Assembly: GCF_036503815.1 (NCBI RefSeq) | Contig: NZ_AP027764.1 | Location: forward strand, 4,836,001 to 4,900,000 | Source: Escherichia coli | Lineage (GTDB): Bacteria; Pseudomonadota; Gammaproteobacteria; Enterobacterales; Enterobacteriaceae | Direction: 5' to 3' | DNA: 64,000 bases | In this document: positions 26,051-34,642 of the stretch, piece after piece | Position numbering within the stretch: the first letter of the stretch is position 1 | Layout: every line of letters begins with the position of its first letter | Position numbers and translations under genes: made by a program | The notes under the pieces: generated by a model | What the model was told of the DNA's origin: nothing | Seen by the model: only the letters and a program-made list of their open reading frames with translations | The model's database searches: none

Positions 26051-26941
26051 ATGGACACCAAACAAACGCGGCAGGGCGTATTACTCGCTCTTGCCGCTTA
26101 TTTTATTTGGGGTATTGCGCCAGCGTACTTCAAGCTGATTTACTACGTGCCCGCCGATGAGATCCTGACGCATCGCGTGATCTGGTCGTTTTTCTTTATG
26201 GTGGTGCTGATGAGCATCTGCCGCCAGTGGTCTTATTTAAAAACGCTAATTCAGACGCCACAGAAAATTTTTATGCTGGCCGTCTCTGCCGTGCTGATTG
26301 GTGGCAACTGGCTACTGTTTATCTGGGCGGTGAACAATCACCATATGCTGGAAGCGAGCCTCGGTTATTTTATTAACCCACTGGTGAATATAGTGCTGGG
26401 AATGATTTTCCTCGGCGAGCGATTCCGCCGGATGCAATGGCTGGCGGTGATTCTGGCGATATGTGGTGTGTTGGTCCAGCTCTGGACTTTTGGTTCACTG
26501 CCAATCATCGCGCTGGGGCTGGCGTTTAGTTTTGCCTTCTACGGCCTGGTACGCAAGAAAATTGCCGTTGAAGCGCAAACCGGCATGTTAATCGAAACTA
26601 TGTGGCTGCTGCCCGTCGCGGCGATTTATCTGTTTGCTATTGCCGACAGCTCAACCAGCCATATGGGGCAAAATCCGATGTCGCTGAATTTACTGCTGAT
26701 CGCCGCCGGTATTGTCACCACCGTTCCACTGTTGTGTTTTACTGCGGCTGCGACACGCCTGCGTCTCTCAACGTTAGGCTTTTTCCAGTATATTGGCCCG
26801 ACGCTGATGTTCCTGCTGGCTGTGACGTTTTATGGTGAAAAACCGGGTGCCGATAAGATGGTGACCTTCGCCTTTATTTGGGTGGCGCTAGCAATTTTTG
26901 TGATGGATGCGATTTATACGCAGCGTAGAACGTCCAAATAA
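26051..26941 (+). CDS. rarD: EamA-family transporter RarD
   Basis: RarD is an inner-membrane protein of the drug/metabolite transporter superfamily with an unknown substrate; the name comes from an old chloramphenicol-resistance annotation. The 296-residue protein has ten hydrophobic segments in two halves, with family motifs AAYFIWGIAPAYFKL near the N-terminus and LGYFINPLVNIVLGMIFLGE near residue 100. The ATG at 26051 gives the K-12 N-terminus (MDTKQTRQG); an in-frame TTG two codons earlier is less likely. Confidence 0.93.
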   Translation: MDTKQTRQGVLLALAAYFIWGIAPAYFKLIYYVPADEILTHRVIWSFFFMVVLMSICRQWSYLKTLIQTPQKIFMLAVSAVLIGGNWLLFIWAVNNHHMLEASLGYFINPLVNIVLGMIFLGERFRRMQWLAVILAICGVLVQLWTFGSLPIIALGLAFSFAFYGLVRKKIAVEAQTGMLIETMWLLPVAAIYLFAIADSSTSHMGQNPMSLNLLLIAAGIVTTVPLLCFTAAATRLRLSTLGFFQYIGPTLMFLLAVTFYGEKPGADKMVTFAFIWVALAIFVMDAIYTQRRTSK

Positions 26942-27035
26942 AAAATAAATATATTCTGAAAAAATATGCCTGCTCTTGCATGAGAGTGGGCATATTGTCA
27001 TGCTGACAGGAGACTCACACAAGGATGTAAAATTT

Positions 27036-27416
27036 ATGTTGCGTATATTTATCCCAACATCTAACGGTAAGATTTCCAGACGTCGTTATATATTTTCATT
27101 TATTTTAATAAATTTCATTTTTGCCTTTCTTATTATCTTTTTTAACGATGGGGACGCAGGTTTTCTTGTTATTGTCTCTACCATCGCACTCCATTATCTC
27201 GTCATCAACATGAATTGCCAACGACTCCGTGATAGTGGTTTCATATATATAAAAACTTATGTTTTTGGTACATTAGCAGTATATATCATCTCTATCATCA
27301 CAATGATAGCCGAACATTTTGATTGTTCAGGCAATGGTTCGATGATTTTTTTGATTTGTTATTTTTCCACTTTCAGTATGCTAATGCTTGCACCTACTGA
27401 TTCATCAAAACAATAG
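27036..27416 (+). CDS. yigG: Small inner-membrane protein YigG
   Basis: 126 residues starting MLRIFIPTSNGKISRRRY; four hydrophobic segments (about 20-40, 45-65, 75-95 and 105-120) and a basic N-terminus. SRRRYIFSF resembles the start of small DUF805-type membrane proteins, but I am not sure of the family. AAGGA lies 10 bases before the ATG. The gene is clearly richer in A+T than rarD and corA, as is its partner yigF 13 bp downstream, which suggests that the pair entered this locus together. Function unknown. Confidence 0.82.
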   Translation: MLRIFIPTSNGKISRRRYIFSFILINFIFAFLIIFFNDGDAGFLVIVSTIALHYLVINMNCQRLRDSGFIYIKTYVFGTLAVYIISIITMIAEHFDCSGNGSMIFLICYFSTFSMLMLAPTDSSKQ

Positions 27417-27429
27417 TTATGGAGTATTT

Positions 27430-27810
27430 ATGAGTAAGGAATATATGAACGATGGTTCATTAAGTGAAAAATGGAAATATCGCTTTAGTTTTTATGATCA
27501 ACATGGCTTTCCTGGATTCTGGGGGGCAACACCAGAATATAAAGCAGCATTTAAAGCATTAAAAGTAAGACAACGATTAACTATTCAAATTAATTTCATT
27601 GCTTTCTTCTGTTCCTGGATCTATCTATTTGCTCTGGGTTTATGGAAAAAAGCAATTATAGTTCTATTACTTTGCATTCTATCTCTATTTGTTGGTGCAC
27701 TAATTGGCGTTAACATTTTGGGAATTGCCGTAGCAGCCTATGTTGCTGTTAACACGAACAAATGGTTTTATGAGAAAGAGGTAAAAGGGTTAAATACCTG
27801 GAGCCTTTGA
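27430..27810 (+). CDS. yigF: DUF2628 inner-membrane protein YigF
   Basis: 126 residues starting MSKEYMNDGSLSEKWKYRFSFYDQHG; the N-terminal cytoplasmic part (about 60 residues, with GFWGATPEYKAAFKALK) is typical of DUF2628 proteins, and two hydrophobic segments follow (about 58-73 and 76-105). TGGAG precedes the ATG. No function is known to me. It follows yigG after 13 bp and ends in front of a stem-loop that also faces corA. Confidence 0.85.
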   Translation: MSKEYMNDGSLSEKWKYRFSFYDQHGFPGFWGATPEYKAAFKALKVRQRLTIQINFIAFFCSWIYLFALGLWKKAIIVLLLCILSLFVGALIGVNILGIAVAAYVAVNTNKWFYEKEVKGLNTWSL

Positions 27811-27815
27811 ATAAC

Positions 27816-27852
27816 TGGTGGCTTAGCCGGGCTAAACCACCACTCTCGTTTT
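27816..27852 (+). terminator. Rho-independent terminator between yigF and corA
   Basis: TGGTGGCTTAG and CTAAACCACCA pair around a short loop (27816-27842), followed by CTCTCG and TTTTTT on the plus strand. The T-run is 6 bases away from the stem, so efficiency is uncertain. Confidence 0.55.
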
Positions 27853-28803
27853 TTACAACCAGTTCTTCCGTTTAAAGTACAGATACGGTGCCAGGCCCGC
27901 GAGGATCATAAAGATAATCGCGCCTGGGTAGCCGAAACTCCACTTCAGTTCCGGCATAAACTCAAAGTTCATGCCATAGCTGGAAGCAACCAGCGTCGGT
28001 GGCAGGAATACCACGGATACCACCGAGAAGATTTTGATGATGCGGTTCTGCTCGATATTGATAAAGCCCATCGCCGCCTGCATCAGGAAGTTCACCTTCT
28101 GGAACAGGGATTCGTTATGCGGCAGCAGGGATTCGATATCTCGCAGGATTTCACGCGCCTGTTCCAGTTGTCCACCCGGTAAACGCGCTTTACGCACCAG
28201 GAAATTGAGCGCACGCTGGGTATCCATAAGACACAGGCGAACTTTCCAGCCGATATCTTCCAGCTCCGCCAGTGTGGAGAGTGCTTCGTCGTACTCATCG
28301 CCCTGATGCCCTTCCATAATTACCCGGCTCAACTGCTCCAGGTCGCTGTAGATATTTTCAATTTCATCTGCCAACTGTTCGATTTTGGTTTCGAACAGAT
28401 CCAGCAGCAGCTCGTAGGCGTTACCGTCCACCATTGACTGGCTACGGGCACGCATACGATACAGACGAAAAGCGGGCAGTTCACGCTCACGCAGAGTAAA
28501 CAGACGACCATCACGGATGGTAAATGCCACAGTGGAGTTACCGGCGTGATCTTCCGCATCTTCAAAGAAGAAGAAGGAGTGAATATGCAGGCCGTCATCG
28601 TCTTCAAAGAAACGTGCCGATGCTTCGATGTCTTCCAGTTCCGGGCGGGTTGCCAGGCTCTGGCCAAGTTCAGATTGTACGCGCAGTCGCTCGTCGTCGT
28701 CCGGTTCGACAAGATCAATCCATACTGCATTTACAAGGGGTTGTGACTCTTCGACTTCCAGCCGGGTCAGTCGGTTATTTTCCAGTTGAAATGCGCTCAG
28801 CAT
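27853..28803 (-). CDS. corA: Magnesium/cobalt transporter CorA
   Basis: CorA is the main constitutive magnesium channel, a homopentamer in the inner membrane. The 316-residue protein has a large cytoplasmic domain rich in Glu and Asp and two C-terminal transmembrane helices; the selectivity signature YGMNFEFMPEL lies between them, and KRKNWL closes the chain. The ATG at 28803 gives MLSAFQLENNRL, the established start. The leader upstream is long (over 200 nt) and carries a candidate corL ORF and a stem-loop, in line with known control of corA by its leader and Rho. Confidence 0.97.
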   Translation of the reverse strand: MLSAFQLENNRLTRLEVEESQPLVNAVWIDLVEPDDDERLRVQSELGQSLATRPELEDIEASARFFEDDDGLHIHSFFFFEDAEDHAGNSTVAFTIRDGRLFTLRERELPAFRLYRMRARSQSMVDGNAYELLLDLFETKIEQLADEIENIYSDLEQLSRVIMEGHQGDEYDEALSTLAELEDIGWKVRLCLMDTQRALNFLVRKARLPGGQLEQAREILRDIESLLPHNESLFQKVNFLMQAAMGFINIEQNRIIKIFSVVSVVFLPPTLVASSYGMNFEFMPELKWSFGYPGAIIFMILAGLAPYLYFKRKNWL

Positions 28804-28928
28804 GACCGGGACTCCCAATGCTTAAAATATCGGACAGTTCGGTGGGCACACAGAAACAAATTGGGTTTCAGACCATTAAACAGCCTGACTCAGCGCGACG
28901 GGAAAAATTGAGGTCGCTGACAACCGCT

Positions 28929-28956
28929 AAGGCTATCAGCAAAAAGGGATAGCCTT
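28929..28956 (-). promoter_or_regulatory. Stem-loop in the corA leader overlapping the end of corL
   Basis: AAGGCTATC (minus strand) and GATAGCCTT form a perfect 9-bp stem around a 10-base loop. The stop codon of the candidate corL ORF lies in the first arm, so a ribosome finishing corL would cover it and prevent the stem. This fits a translation-dependent choice between two leader structures. Confidence 0.6.
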
Positions 28957-29011
28957 AGGAGTTGATCCTGGATGACAGGATAATGAGCCAGTATCTACTG
29001 GGTGTGTCCAA
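28955..29011 (-). CDS. corL: Candidate corA leader peptide CorL
   Basis: An 18-codon ORF starting with TTG (complement of 29009-29011), reading M-D-T-P-S-R-Y-W-L-I-I-L and ending S-R-I-N-S. AGAGGA lies 8 bases upstream of the TTG. It sits in the corA leader, 152 bp before corA. A short leader ORF corL that couples translation to Rho-dependent termination has been described in the Salmonella and E. coli corA leaders; I assign the name by position and could not compare sequences. The TTG start is a weak point. Confidence 0.5.
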   Translation of the reverse strand: MDTPSRYWLIILSSRINS

Positions 29012-29172
29012 GGCGAATGTCCTCTTAGAGTGATCGTGCGCGCATGTTACGCCAGCAAAATTTTGCCGTCAACACGCAACAGAACACCACAGAACAATAG
29101 TTGAACTTCGCGCTTTTTGGTACTCGTCAAGGTCGCTAACAGGATAAAAAAATCCCACATCCAGGACCTATA

Positions 29173-29937
29173 ATGGCGCATCGGCTACTCATTGGTAAAG
29201 GAATGATCACCTTGAATCTCAAACGGATTTTTCTCGCCCTCACCTTACTTCCCTTGTTTGCTGTTGCCGCTGATGATTGCGCACTATCAGATCCGACACT
29301 GACCATACAGGCGTATACCGTTAATCCTCAAACAGAGCGGGTGAAAATGTACTGGCAAAAAGCCAATGGCGAAGCGTGGGAAACGTTACATGCGCTGCTG
29401 ACGGATATTAATAGTCAGGGTCAGGTGCAAATGGCGATGAACGGCAGCATATATGATGAAAGCTATGCGCCGCTCGGTTTGTACATCGAAAACGGTCAGC
29501 AGAAGGTGGCGTTAAATCTCGCTTCAGGTGAAGGGAATTTCTTTATCCGTCCTGGCGGTGTGTTTTATGTCGCGGGAGATAAAGTCGGCATCGTTCGTCT
29601 GGATGCCTTTAAAACCAGTAAAGAGATTCAGTTCGCGGTGCAGTCAGGGCCAATGTTGATGGAAAACGGCGTCATTAATCCGCGTATTCATCCCAACGTC
29701 GCCTCACGCAAAATTCGTAACGGTGTTGGGATTAATAAACAAGGGAACGCCGTGTTTTTGTTGAGCCAGCAGGTGACAAATTTTTATGATTTTGCCTGTT
29801 ATGCCAAAACGAAACTGAACGTTGAGCAACTGCTTTATCTTGATGGCACGATTTCACATATGTATGTGAAAGGCGGGGCAATCCCGTGGCAACGCTATCC
29901 TTTTGTTACCATGATTTCCGTCGAGCAGAAAAGTTAA
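29173..29937 (+). CDS. yigE: Phosphodiester glycosidase-family protein YigE (DUF2233)
   Basis: 254 residues with an N-terminal signal peptide (hydrophobic stretch about 18-32, AVAADDC as likely cleavage region) and a NAGPA/phosphodiester glycosidase-type domain: AMNGSIYDESYAPLGLYIENG, RPGGVFYV, VQSGPMLMENG, ASRKIRNGVGIN and YLDGTISHMYV are the conserved blocks of that family. It is probably periplasmic; the substrate is unknown. The ATG at 29173 has AGGA at 7-base spacing; the internal ATG at 29203 (MITLNLKRIF) gives a more ordinary signal peptide but its AAAGGA touches the codon. It converges on uvrD with a BIME between. Confidence 0.85.
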   Translation: MAHRLLIGKGMITLNLKRIFLALTLLPLFAVAADDCALSDPTLTIQAYTVNPQTERVKMYWQKANGEAWETLHALLTDINSQGQVQMAMNGSIYDESYAPLGLYIENGQQKVALNLASGEGNFFIRPGGVFYVAGDKVGIVRLDAFKTSKEIQFAVQSGPMLMENGVINPRIHPNVASRKIRNGVGINKQGNAVFLLSQQVTNFYDFACYAKTKLNVEQLLYLDGTISHMYVKGGAIPWQRYPFVTMISVEQKS

Positions 29938-29972
29938 AACAACCGTTTTGTGTCACTGAATATGGTGCAGAT

Positions 29973-30076
29973 GCCGGATGCGGCGTAAACGCCTTACCCG
30001 GCCTACATGACATTGCAATTTATTGAATCTACATGATTTTGTAGGCCGGATAAGGTGCGCAGCACCGCATCCGGCA
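29973..30076. repeat. BIME between yigE and uvrD
   Basis: Two REP units in opposite orientation: GCCGGATGCGGCGTAAACG... from 29973 and GTAGGCCGGATAAGGTGCG...CATCCGGCA to 30076, with a linker holding TTGCAATTTATTGAA. It separates two convergent genes. Confidence 0.9.
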
Positions 30077-30079
30077 ACG

Positions 30080-32242
30080 TTATACCGTCTCCAGCCGGGC
30101 GTAAGCCGCCACCAGCCACTTAATACCCTGGCCCTGGAATGCCACCTGCAAACGGCTATGTTCACCGCTGCCTTCCATATTGACGATAGTCCCTTCACCA
30201 AACTTGGCGTGCCGTACGCGCTGGCCGAGTTTGTAACCGCTGTCGTTCTCGACCATCGGCGTACCCATCCGCTGATGGCTGACAGGACGGCTTACCGTAG
30301 CGCGCAGGCGCACCTCTTCCACACACTCTTCCGGCAGCTCACCAATAAAGCGCGACGGGCGATGGTAAACCTCTTTGCCATACAGACGGCGGGTTTCCGC
30401 GTAGGTCAGCGTCAGTTTCTGCATCGCGCGGGTTACGCCAACGTAGGCCAGACGGCGTTCTTCTTCCAGACGCCCGCCTTCATCCAGCGACATCTGACTT
30501 GGGAAAATCCCCTCTTCCATACCGACAATAAACACCTGCGGGAATTCCAGACCTTTCGCCGAGTGTAGCGTCATCAGCTGTACCGCATCCTGCCAGGTAT
30601 CCGCCTGCCCTTCACCTGCTTCCAGTGCCGCATGGGAGAGGAACGCCTGCAGCGGCATTAAATCTTCGTCTTCTTCGTTGTAGCTGAACTGGCGCGTTGC
30701 CGTCACCAGTTCCTCTAAGTTTTCGATACGCGTCTGGCCTTTTTCGCCCTTCTCTTGCTCGTACATGGTGCGCAGTCCGGAGTCTTTAATTACCCGATCA
30801 GTCTGTACATGCAGCGGCATATCGGCAGTTTCTTGCGCTAAGGCGTCGATCAGTTCCATAAACCGTTGCAAAGCGCTGGCAGCACGTCCGGCGAGGGCTT
30901 TTTCCTGCAACAGTTCACGACATGCCTGCCAGAGTGTTAACTGGCGATCGCGCGATGTCTGACGTACCACGTCCAGCGTCCGGTCACCAATACCCCGCGT
31001 TGGCGTATTCACCACGCGCTCAAAGGCCGCGTCGTCGTTACGGTTGGCAATCAGGCGCAGATACGAGAGCGCATCTTTGATTTCCTGGCGTTCGAAGAAG
31101 CGCATCCCGCCATAAATACGGTACGGCATACTGGCTTGTAATAACGCCTCTTCCAGTACACGCGACTGGGCATTGCTACGATAGAGAATGGCGCACTCGG
31201 CGAGCGCCCCGCCGTTGTCCTGCCAGGTCTTGATGCGGTTAACAACAAAACGCGCTTCGTCGAGTTCGTTAAAAGCGCAATAGAGGGAAATCGGCTCACC
31301 GTCCGCGCCATCGGTCCACAACTTTTTACCCAAACGCCCGTTGTTGTTTTCAATCAGGGCGTTCGCCGCGCTCAGGATATTGCTAGTGGAGCGGTAGTTT
31401 TGCTCCAGACGGATAGTTTCGGCACCGGGGAAATCATTGAGGAAACGCTGAATATTCTCCACCTGCGCCCCGCGCCAGCCGTAGATTGACTGGTCGTCAT
31501 CGCCAACGATCATCACTTTGCCAGTATCGCCCGCCAGCAGGCGGATCCACGCATACTGAATGTTGTTGGTATCCTGGAATTCGTCCACCAGGATATTGGT
31601 AAAACGTTCGCGGTAGTGTTGCAGGATATGCGGCTTGTTAAGCCACAGTTCGTGGGCGCGTAGCAGTAGTTCAGCGAAGTCTACCAGGCCCGCGCGGTCG
31701 CACGCTTCCTGATACGCCTGGTACACCTTCTGCCAGGTCTGCTCCACCGGATTACCGTAGCTTTGAATATGATGCGGACGCAGCCCTTCATCTTTCTGGC
31801 TGTTGATGTACCACATTGCCTGGCGCGGCGGCCACTGCTTCTCGTCGAGGTTCATGGCTTTGATCAGACGCTTAAGCAGGCGCAGCTGGTCTTCGCTGTC
31901 GAGGATCTGGAAATCCTGCGGCAGGTTGGCGTCCATATGGTGCGCACGCAGCAGACGGTGTGCCAGCCCGTGGAAAGTGCCGACCCACATACCGCCCTGG
32001 CTGGTACCCATCAGTTGCCCGATACGATGGCGCATTTCCGCCGCCGCTTTGTTGGTAAATGTCACCGCCATAATCGAGTACGGCGAGCAGTTTTCCACGC
32101 TCATCAGCCAGGCGATACGATGCACCAGTACGCGCGTCTTACCACTGCCCGCGCCCGCCAGCACCAGAAGGTTGCTGCGTGGCGCGGCCACCGCTTCGCG
32201 CTGTTTGTCATTAAGGCTGTCGAGCAGGTAAGAAACGTCCAT
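30080..32242 (-). CDS. uvrD: DNA helicase II (UvrD)
   Basis: UvrD is a superfamily 1 3'-5' helicase that removes the cut strand in nucleotide excision and mismatch repair. The 720-residue protein has Walker A AGAGSGKT (about residue 29), motif II VDEFQDTN (about 220), GDDDQSIYGWRGA, motif VI region YVGVTRAMQKL and a C-terminal Tudor-like domain (YKLGQRVRHAKFGEGTIV). I chose the ATG at 32242 (MDVSYLLDSL); the frame is open for 62 codons more, through the promoter and LexA box. The SOS box at 32301-32316 implies LexA control, as known in E. coli. Confidence 0.98.
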   Translation of the reverse strand: MDVSYLLDSLNDKQREAVAAPRSNLLVLAGAGSGKTRVLVHRIAWLMSVENCSPYSIMAVTFTNKAAAEMRHRIGQLMGTSQGGMWVGTFHGLAHRLLRAHHMDANLPQDFQILDSEDQLRLLKRLIKAMNLDEKQWPPRQAMWYINSQKDEGLRPHHIQSYGNPVEQTWQKVYQAYQEACDRAGLVDFAELLLRAHELWLNKPHILQHYRERFTNILVDEFQDTNNIQYAWIRLLAGDTGKVMIVGDDDQSIYGWRGAQVENIQRFLNDFPGAETIRLEQNYRSTSNILSAANALIENNNGRLGKKLWTDGADGEPISLYCAFNELDEARFVVNRIKTWQDNGGALAECAILYRSNAQSRVLEEALLQASMPYRIYGGMRFFERQEIKDALSYLRLIANRNDDAAFERVVNTPTRGIGDRTLDVVRQTSRDRQLTLWQACRELLQEKALAGRAASALQRFMELIDALAQETADMPLHVQTDRVIKDSGLRTMYEQEKGEKGQTRIENLEELVTATRQFSYNEEDEDLMPLQAFLSHAALEAGEGQADTWQDAVQLMTLHSAKGLEFPQVFIVGMEEGIFPSQMSLDEGGRLEEERRLAYVGVTRAMQKLTLTYAETRRLYGKEVYHRPSRFIGELPEECVEEVRLRATVSRPVSHQRMGTPMVENDSGYKLGQRVRHAKFGEGTIVNMEGSGEHSRLQVAFQGQGIKWLVAAYARLETV

Positions 32243-32300
32243 TGGCACCGCCGCGTAAAAATAGGTTGGGCGGAGAAGCGCAACGCCCTCCGCCAAAAAG

Positions 32301-32316
32301 CTGGGTATATATACAG
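32301..32316 (-). promoter_or_regulatory. LexA (SOS) box of uvrD
   Basis: The minus strand reads CTGTATATATACCCAG, the LexA pattern CTG-N10-CAG with a TATATATA-like core. It lies 59 bp upstream of the uvrD ATG and just before the yigB stop codon, the known position of the uvrD SOS box. Confidence 0.9.
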
Positions 32317-32325
32317 ATTTGCTGA

Positions 32326-33042
32326 TTATATCAGCGAGGTCAGAGATGCCAACCGGGAAATTTCCAGATGCGGGAGTAAACGGCTGTCCCAGGTTTGCAT
32401 CAGATCGCCATTTTCCGGTCTGATCCAACAGGCCTGCATTCCGCTGCGAATTGCCCCACCCACGTCAGTGGTGAGATCGTCCCCGACATGTAAGATCTCG
32501 CTGATCGGCACGTTGAGTTTTTCCGCCGCCAGGAAGTACATATCGCTGAACGGTTTTGAGCGCCCGTGCGGGCCAGCACGCAGCACAAACTCAAAATAAT
32601 CCCCCAAACCAAACAGCTCCGGCTGGGCGTTACCGTTGGTGATCGCCACCAGCGGCCATTTCTTCGCCAGCTGTTTTAAGGTGTCGTGCGTTTGCTGCGG
32701 AACGTCGATCCGGCTACGCCATTTGGCAAAGTTGATCATTGCCGCGTGTGCGCCTGCACTGGCTTCTTCTGCGCTCAGCCCGGCGTCGAGCATCGCTTGT
32801 TCTATTGAGCGAAAACGCCAGCGCGTCACATCATGATAAATCTCGGGTTCCGCTTCCCGTACCGCCTGACGCAGACGTTGCAGATCTTCATTCTGGAAGC
32901 TGCGCAGCGCCGGATGGTAATTTTGCACAAAGGTAAGCGCCTCCTGCTCAGTGCGCAAAATCACCGGACGGTTATCGTAAAGGGTATCATCCAGGTCAAA
33001 GGTGAGCGCCGAGATGCGCCCCAAAGGCCGGTAAAAACGCAT
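32326..33042 (-). CDS. yigB: HAD phosphatase YigB (riboflavin pathway)
   Basis: YigB dephosphorylates 5-amino-6-(5-phospho-D-ribitylamino)uracil in riboflavin synthesis, with overlapping activity of YbjI. The 238-residue HAD protein starts with the catalytic FDLDDTLYD (about residues 15-23), has the Thr of motif II in VAITNGNAQPEL, the motif III Lys in GRSKPFSDMY and motif IV in LHVGDDLTTDVGGA. It overlaps the xerC stop by a single base (TAATG type), so it is translated as part of the dapF-yigA-xerC-yigB operon. Confidence 0.95.
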   Translation of the reverse strand: MRFYRPLGRISALTFDLDDTLYDNRPVILRTEQEALTFVQNYHPALRSFQNEDLQRLRQAVREAEPEIYHDVTRWRFRSIEQAMLDAGLSAEEASAGAHAAMINFAKWRSRIDVPQQTHDTLKQLAKKWPLVAITNGNAQPELFGLGDYFEFVLRAGPHGRSKPFSDMYFLAAEKLNVPISEILHVGDDLTTDVGGAIRSGMQACWIRPENGDLMQTWDSRLLPHLEISRLASLTSLI

Positions 33043-33938
33043 TATTTCCCCCGTTTGGCGCGTGGATGCGCCGCATCGTACACCGAGGCAAGGTGTTGAA
33101 AATCAAGATGAGTATAGATTTGCGTGGTAGAAAGGTTGGCATGACCCAGCAGCTCCTGTACACCACGAAGATCACCGCTCGACTCCAGCATATGCGTAGC
33201 GAACGAGTGACGTAATTTATGCGGGTGAACGTGATTATTCAGCCCTTGTTTTATGCCCCATTCGGCAAAGCGTTTCTGTACATTACGCGCGGAGATACGC
33301 TTGCCCAGTTTCGACAGGAAAAGCGCGTCGTCTTCGCTACCAAACAGGTCGCGCAAATCAAGCCAGTGCTCAATCCACGCCACGGCGTTACGACCAATCG
33401 GCAGGCGGCGCTCTTTGCTGCCTTTCCCCATCACCCACACTTCGCCGGACTCCAGGTCGAGGTGTTTGATATCGAGCCCCACCAGTTCGGAAAGACGCAG
33501 ACCCGCACCGTACATTACTTCCAGCATTGCCCGATCGCGCACGGCGAGGGGATCGTTGATATCAATATCCAGCAGCCGATTTATATCATCGACGTCGATA
33601 TTTTTCGGCAGATGACGCGGCGCTTTCGGTGCCGAAACACCTTTCGCCGGGTTAGCTTTGAGTTCGTTCTGGCTGACCAGCCAGTCAAAAAAGCTACGTA
33701 GCGCAGAGAGGCGTAATGCGAGGCTTGCCGCGCCCAGCCCTTTACGGCGACTGCGTACAGCAAAATTACGCACCATCGTCACATCACATTGCTGCCAGCT
33801 TTGCAGGCCGTTTTCGCTGGCAAAATTGATGATCGCCTCAAGTTGGCGCTGGTAGTTAAGCAGGGTTATCGGGCTAAGCTGACGCTCCACGCTCAGATAA
33901 CGTAGGTAGCGTTCTACATCGGTGTGTAAATCGGTCAT
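33042..33938 (-). CDS. xerC: Site-specific tyrosine recombinase XerC
   Basis: XerC, with XerD, resolves chromosome dimers at dif and plasmid multimers. The 298-residue protein has the N-terminal SAM-like DNA-binding domain (to about 105) and the catalytic domain with all expected residues: Arg in YGAGLRLSELVGL, Lys in MGKGSKERRLP, H-x-x-R in HPHKLRHSFATHML, His in LLGHANLSTTQ and the nucleophilic Tyr in QIYTHLD (about residue 275). It overlaps yigA by 4 bp. It is a core housekeeping recombinase and not evidence of a mobile element. Confidence 0.98.
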   Translation of the reverse strand: MTDLHTDVERYLRYLSVERQLSPITLLNYQRQLEAIINFASENGLQSWQQCDVTMVRNFAVRSRRKGLGAASLALRLSALRSFFDWLVSQNELKANPAKGVSAPKAPRHLPKNIDVDDINRLLDIDINDPLAVRDRAMLEVMYGAGLRLSELVGLDIKHLDLESGEVWVMGKGSKERRLPIGRNAVAWIEHWLDLRDLFGSEDDALFLSKLGKRISARNVQKRFAEWGIKQGLNNHVHPHKLRHSFATHMLESSGDLRGVQELLGHANLSTTQIYTHLDFQHLASVYDAAHPRAKRGK

Positions 33939-34642
33939 ACGCGTTCAATCCAACGCTCCAGAAGCTCCGGCAACATCAGCGCAATTTCATGAAGTAACTG
34001 CGTTCCCTGCCCTTGTTGATAGTGACTGGCATCGCGGCTGGTGAACAGCACGACACCCAAATCAGCATCGCTTCCCAGCATCGACATCGCCACCGATCCC
34101 ACCGCTTTCGCTTCCGGTAGCACCACCAGCAGCTCCGGTCCGTTAAGCGGCCCAAGATAGTGCTGTTCCTGCCCCAGACGCTGAATACGCAGCGGTTCGA
34201 AAGACTGACGGCTTAATGCGAGATGAGTGTGGTTCGACGGCGCACCTAAGCGCCAGCGATCCGGAAACAGGCGCAGACTCGCACCTGCCAGGCCGAGATC
34301 GCGTGCCCAGCGGTGAAAACGCATCAGCATATCGTCGAGACTGCTGGCGGCGGTGAGACTACGCTGCAGGTAAAGTAAGCGATAGAACAAGCCTTCGTTG
34401 GCGATAGCCTGTTCCATCAACAGCGCCATGTTCTCTTCCAGAACATGAATATGATGACGTGCGCGGGCCATGTGCCACTCGACCAATGAAACGGTGCCGC
34501 GTACCGGATGCGGCACACGTATCGCTTCTACTGCGCGCGCATTGCGGATAAAAAACTCAGGATTTTTAATCAGATAATCGACAACCGCCCGGTCATCTAG
34601 CTCCGTGAGTGTTTCCTGCAGTTCTTCCCCTGGTTGCTTCAT
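33935..34642 (-). CDS. yigA: DUF484 protein YigA
   Basis: A 235-residue DUF484 protein, a GAF-like fold family usually found between dapF and xerC. It begins [31 protein letters not shown], with the [31 protein letters not shown] block typical of the family and a long helix near residue 60-90. No enzymatic residues are obvious and no function is established. It overlaps both neighbours by 4 bp (dapF upstream, xerC downstream), so its production is tied to theirs. Confidence 0.93.

Noticed and set aside
33042..33938. Tyrosine recombinase as a sign of an integrated element
   Set aside because: It is XerC, a housekeeping recombinase in its normal operon with dapF and yigA; no attachment-site repeats were seen.
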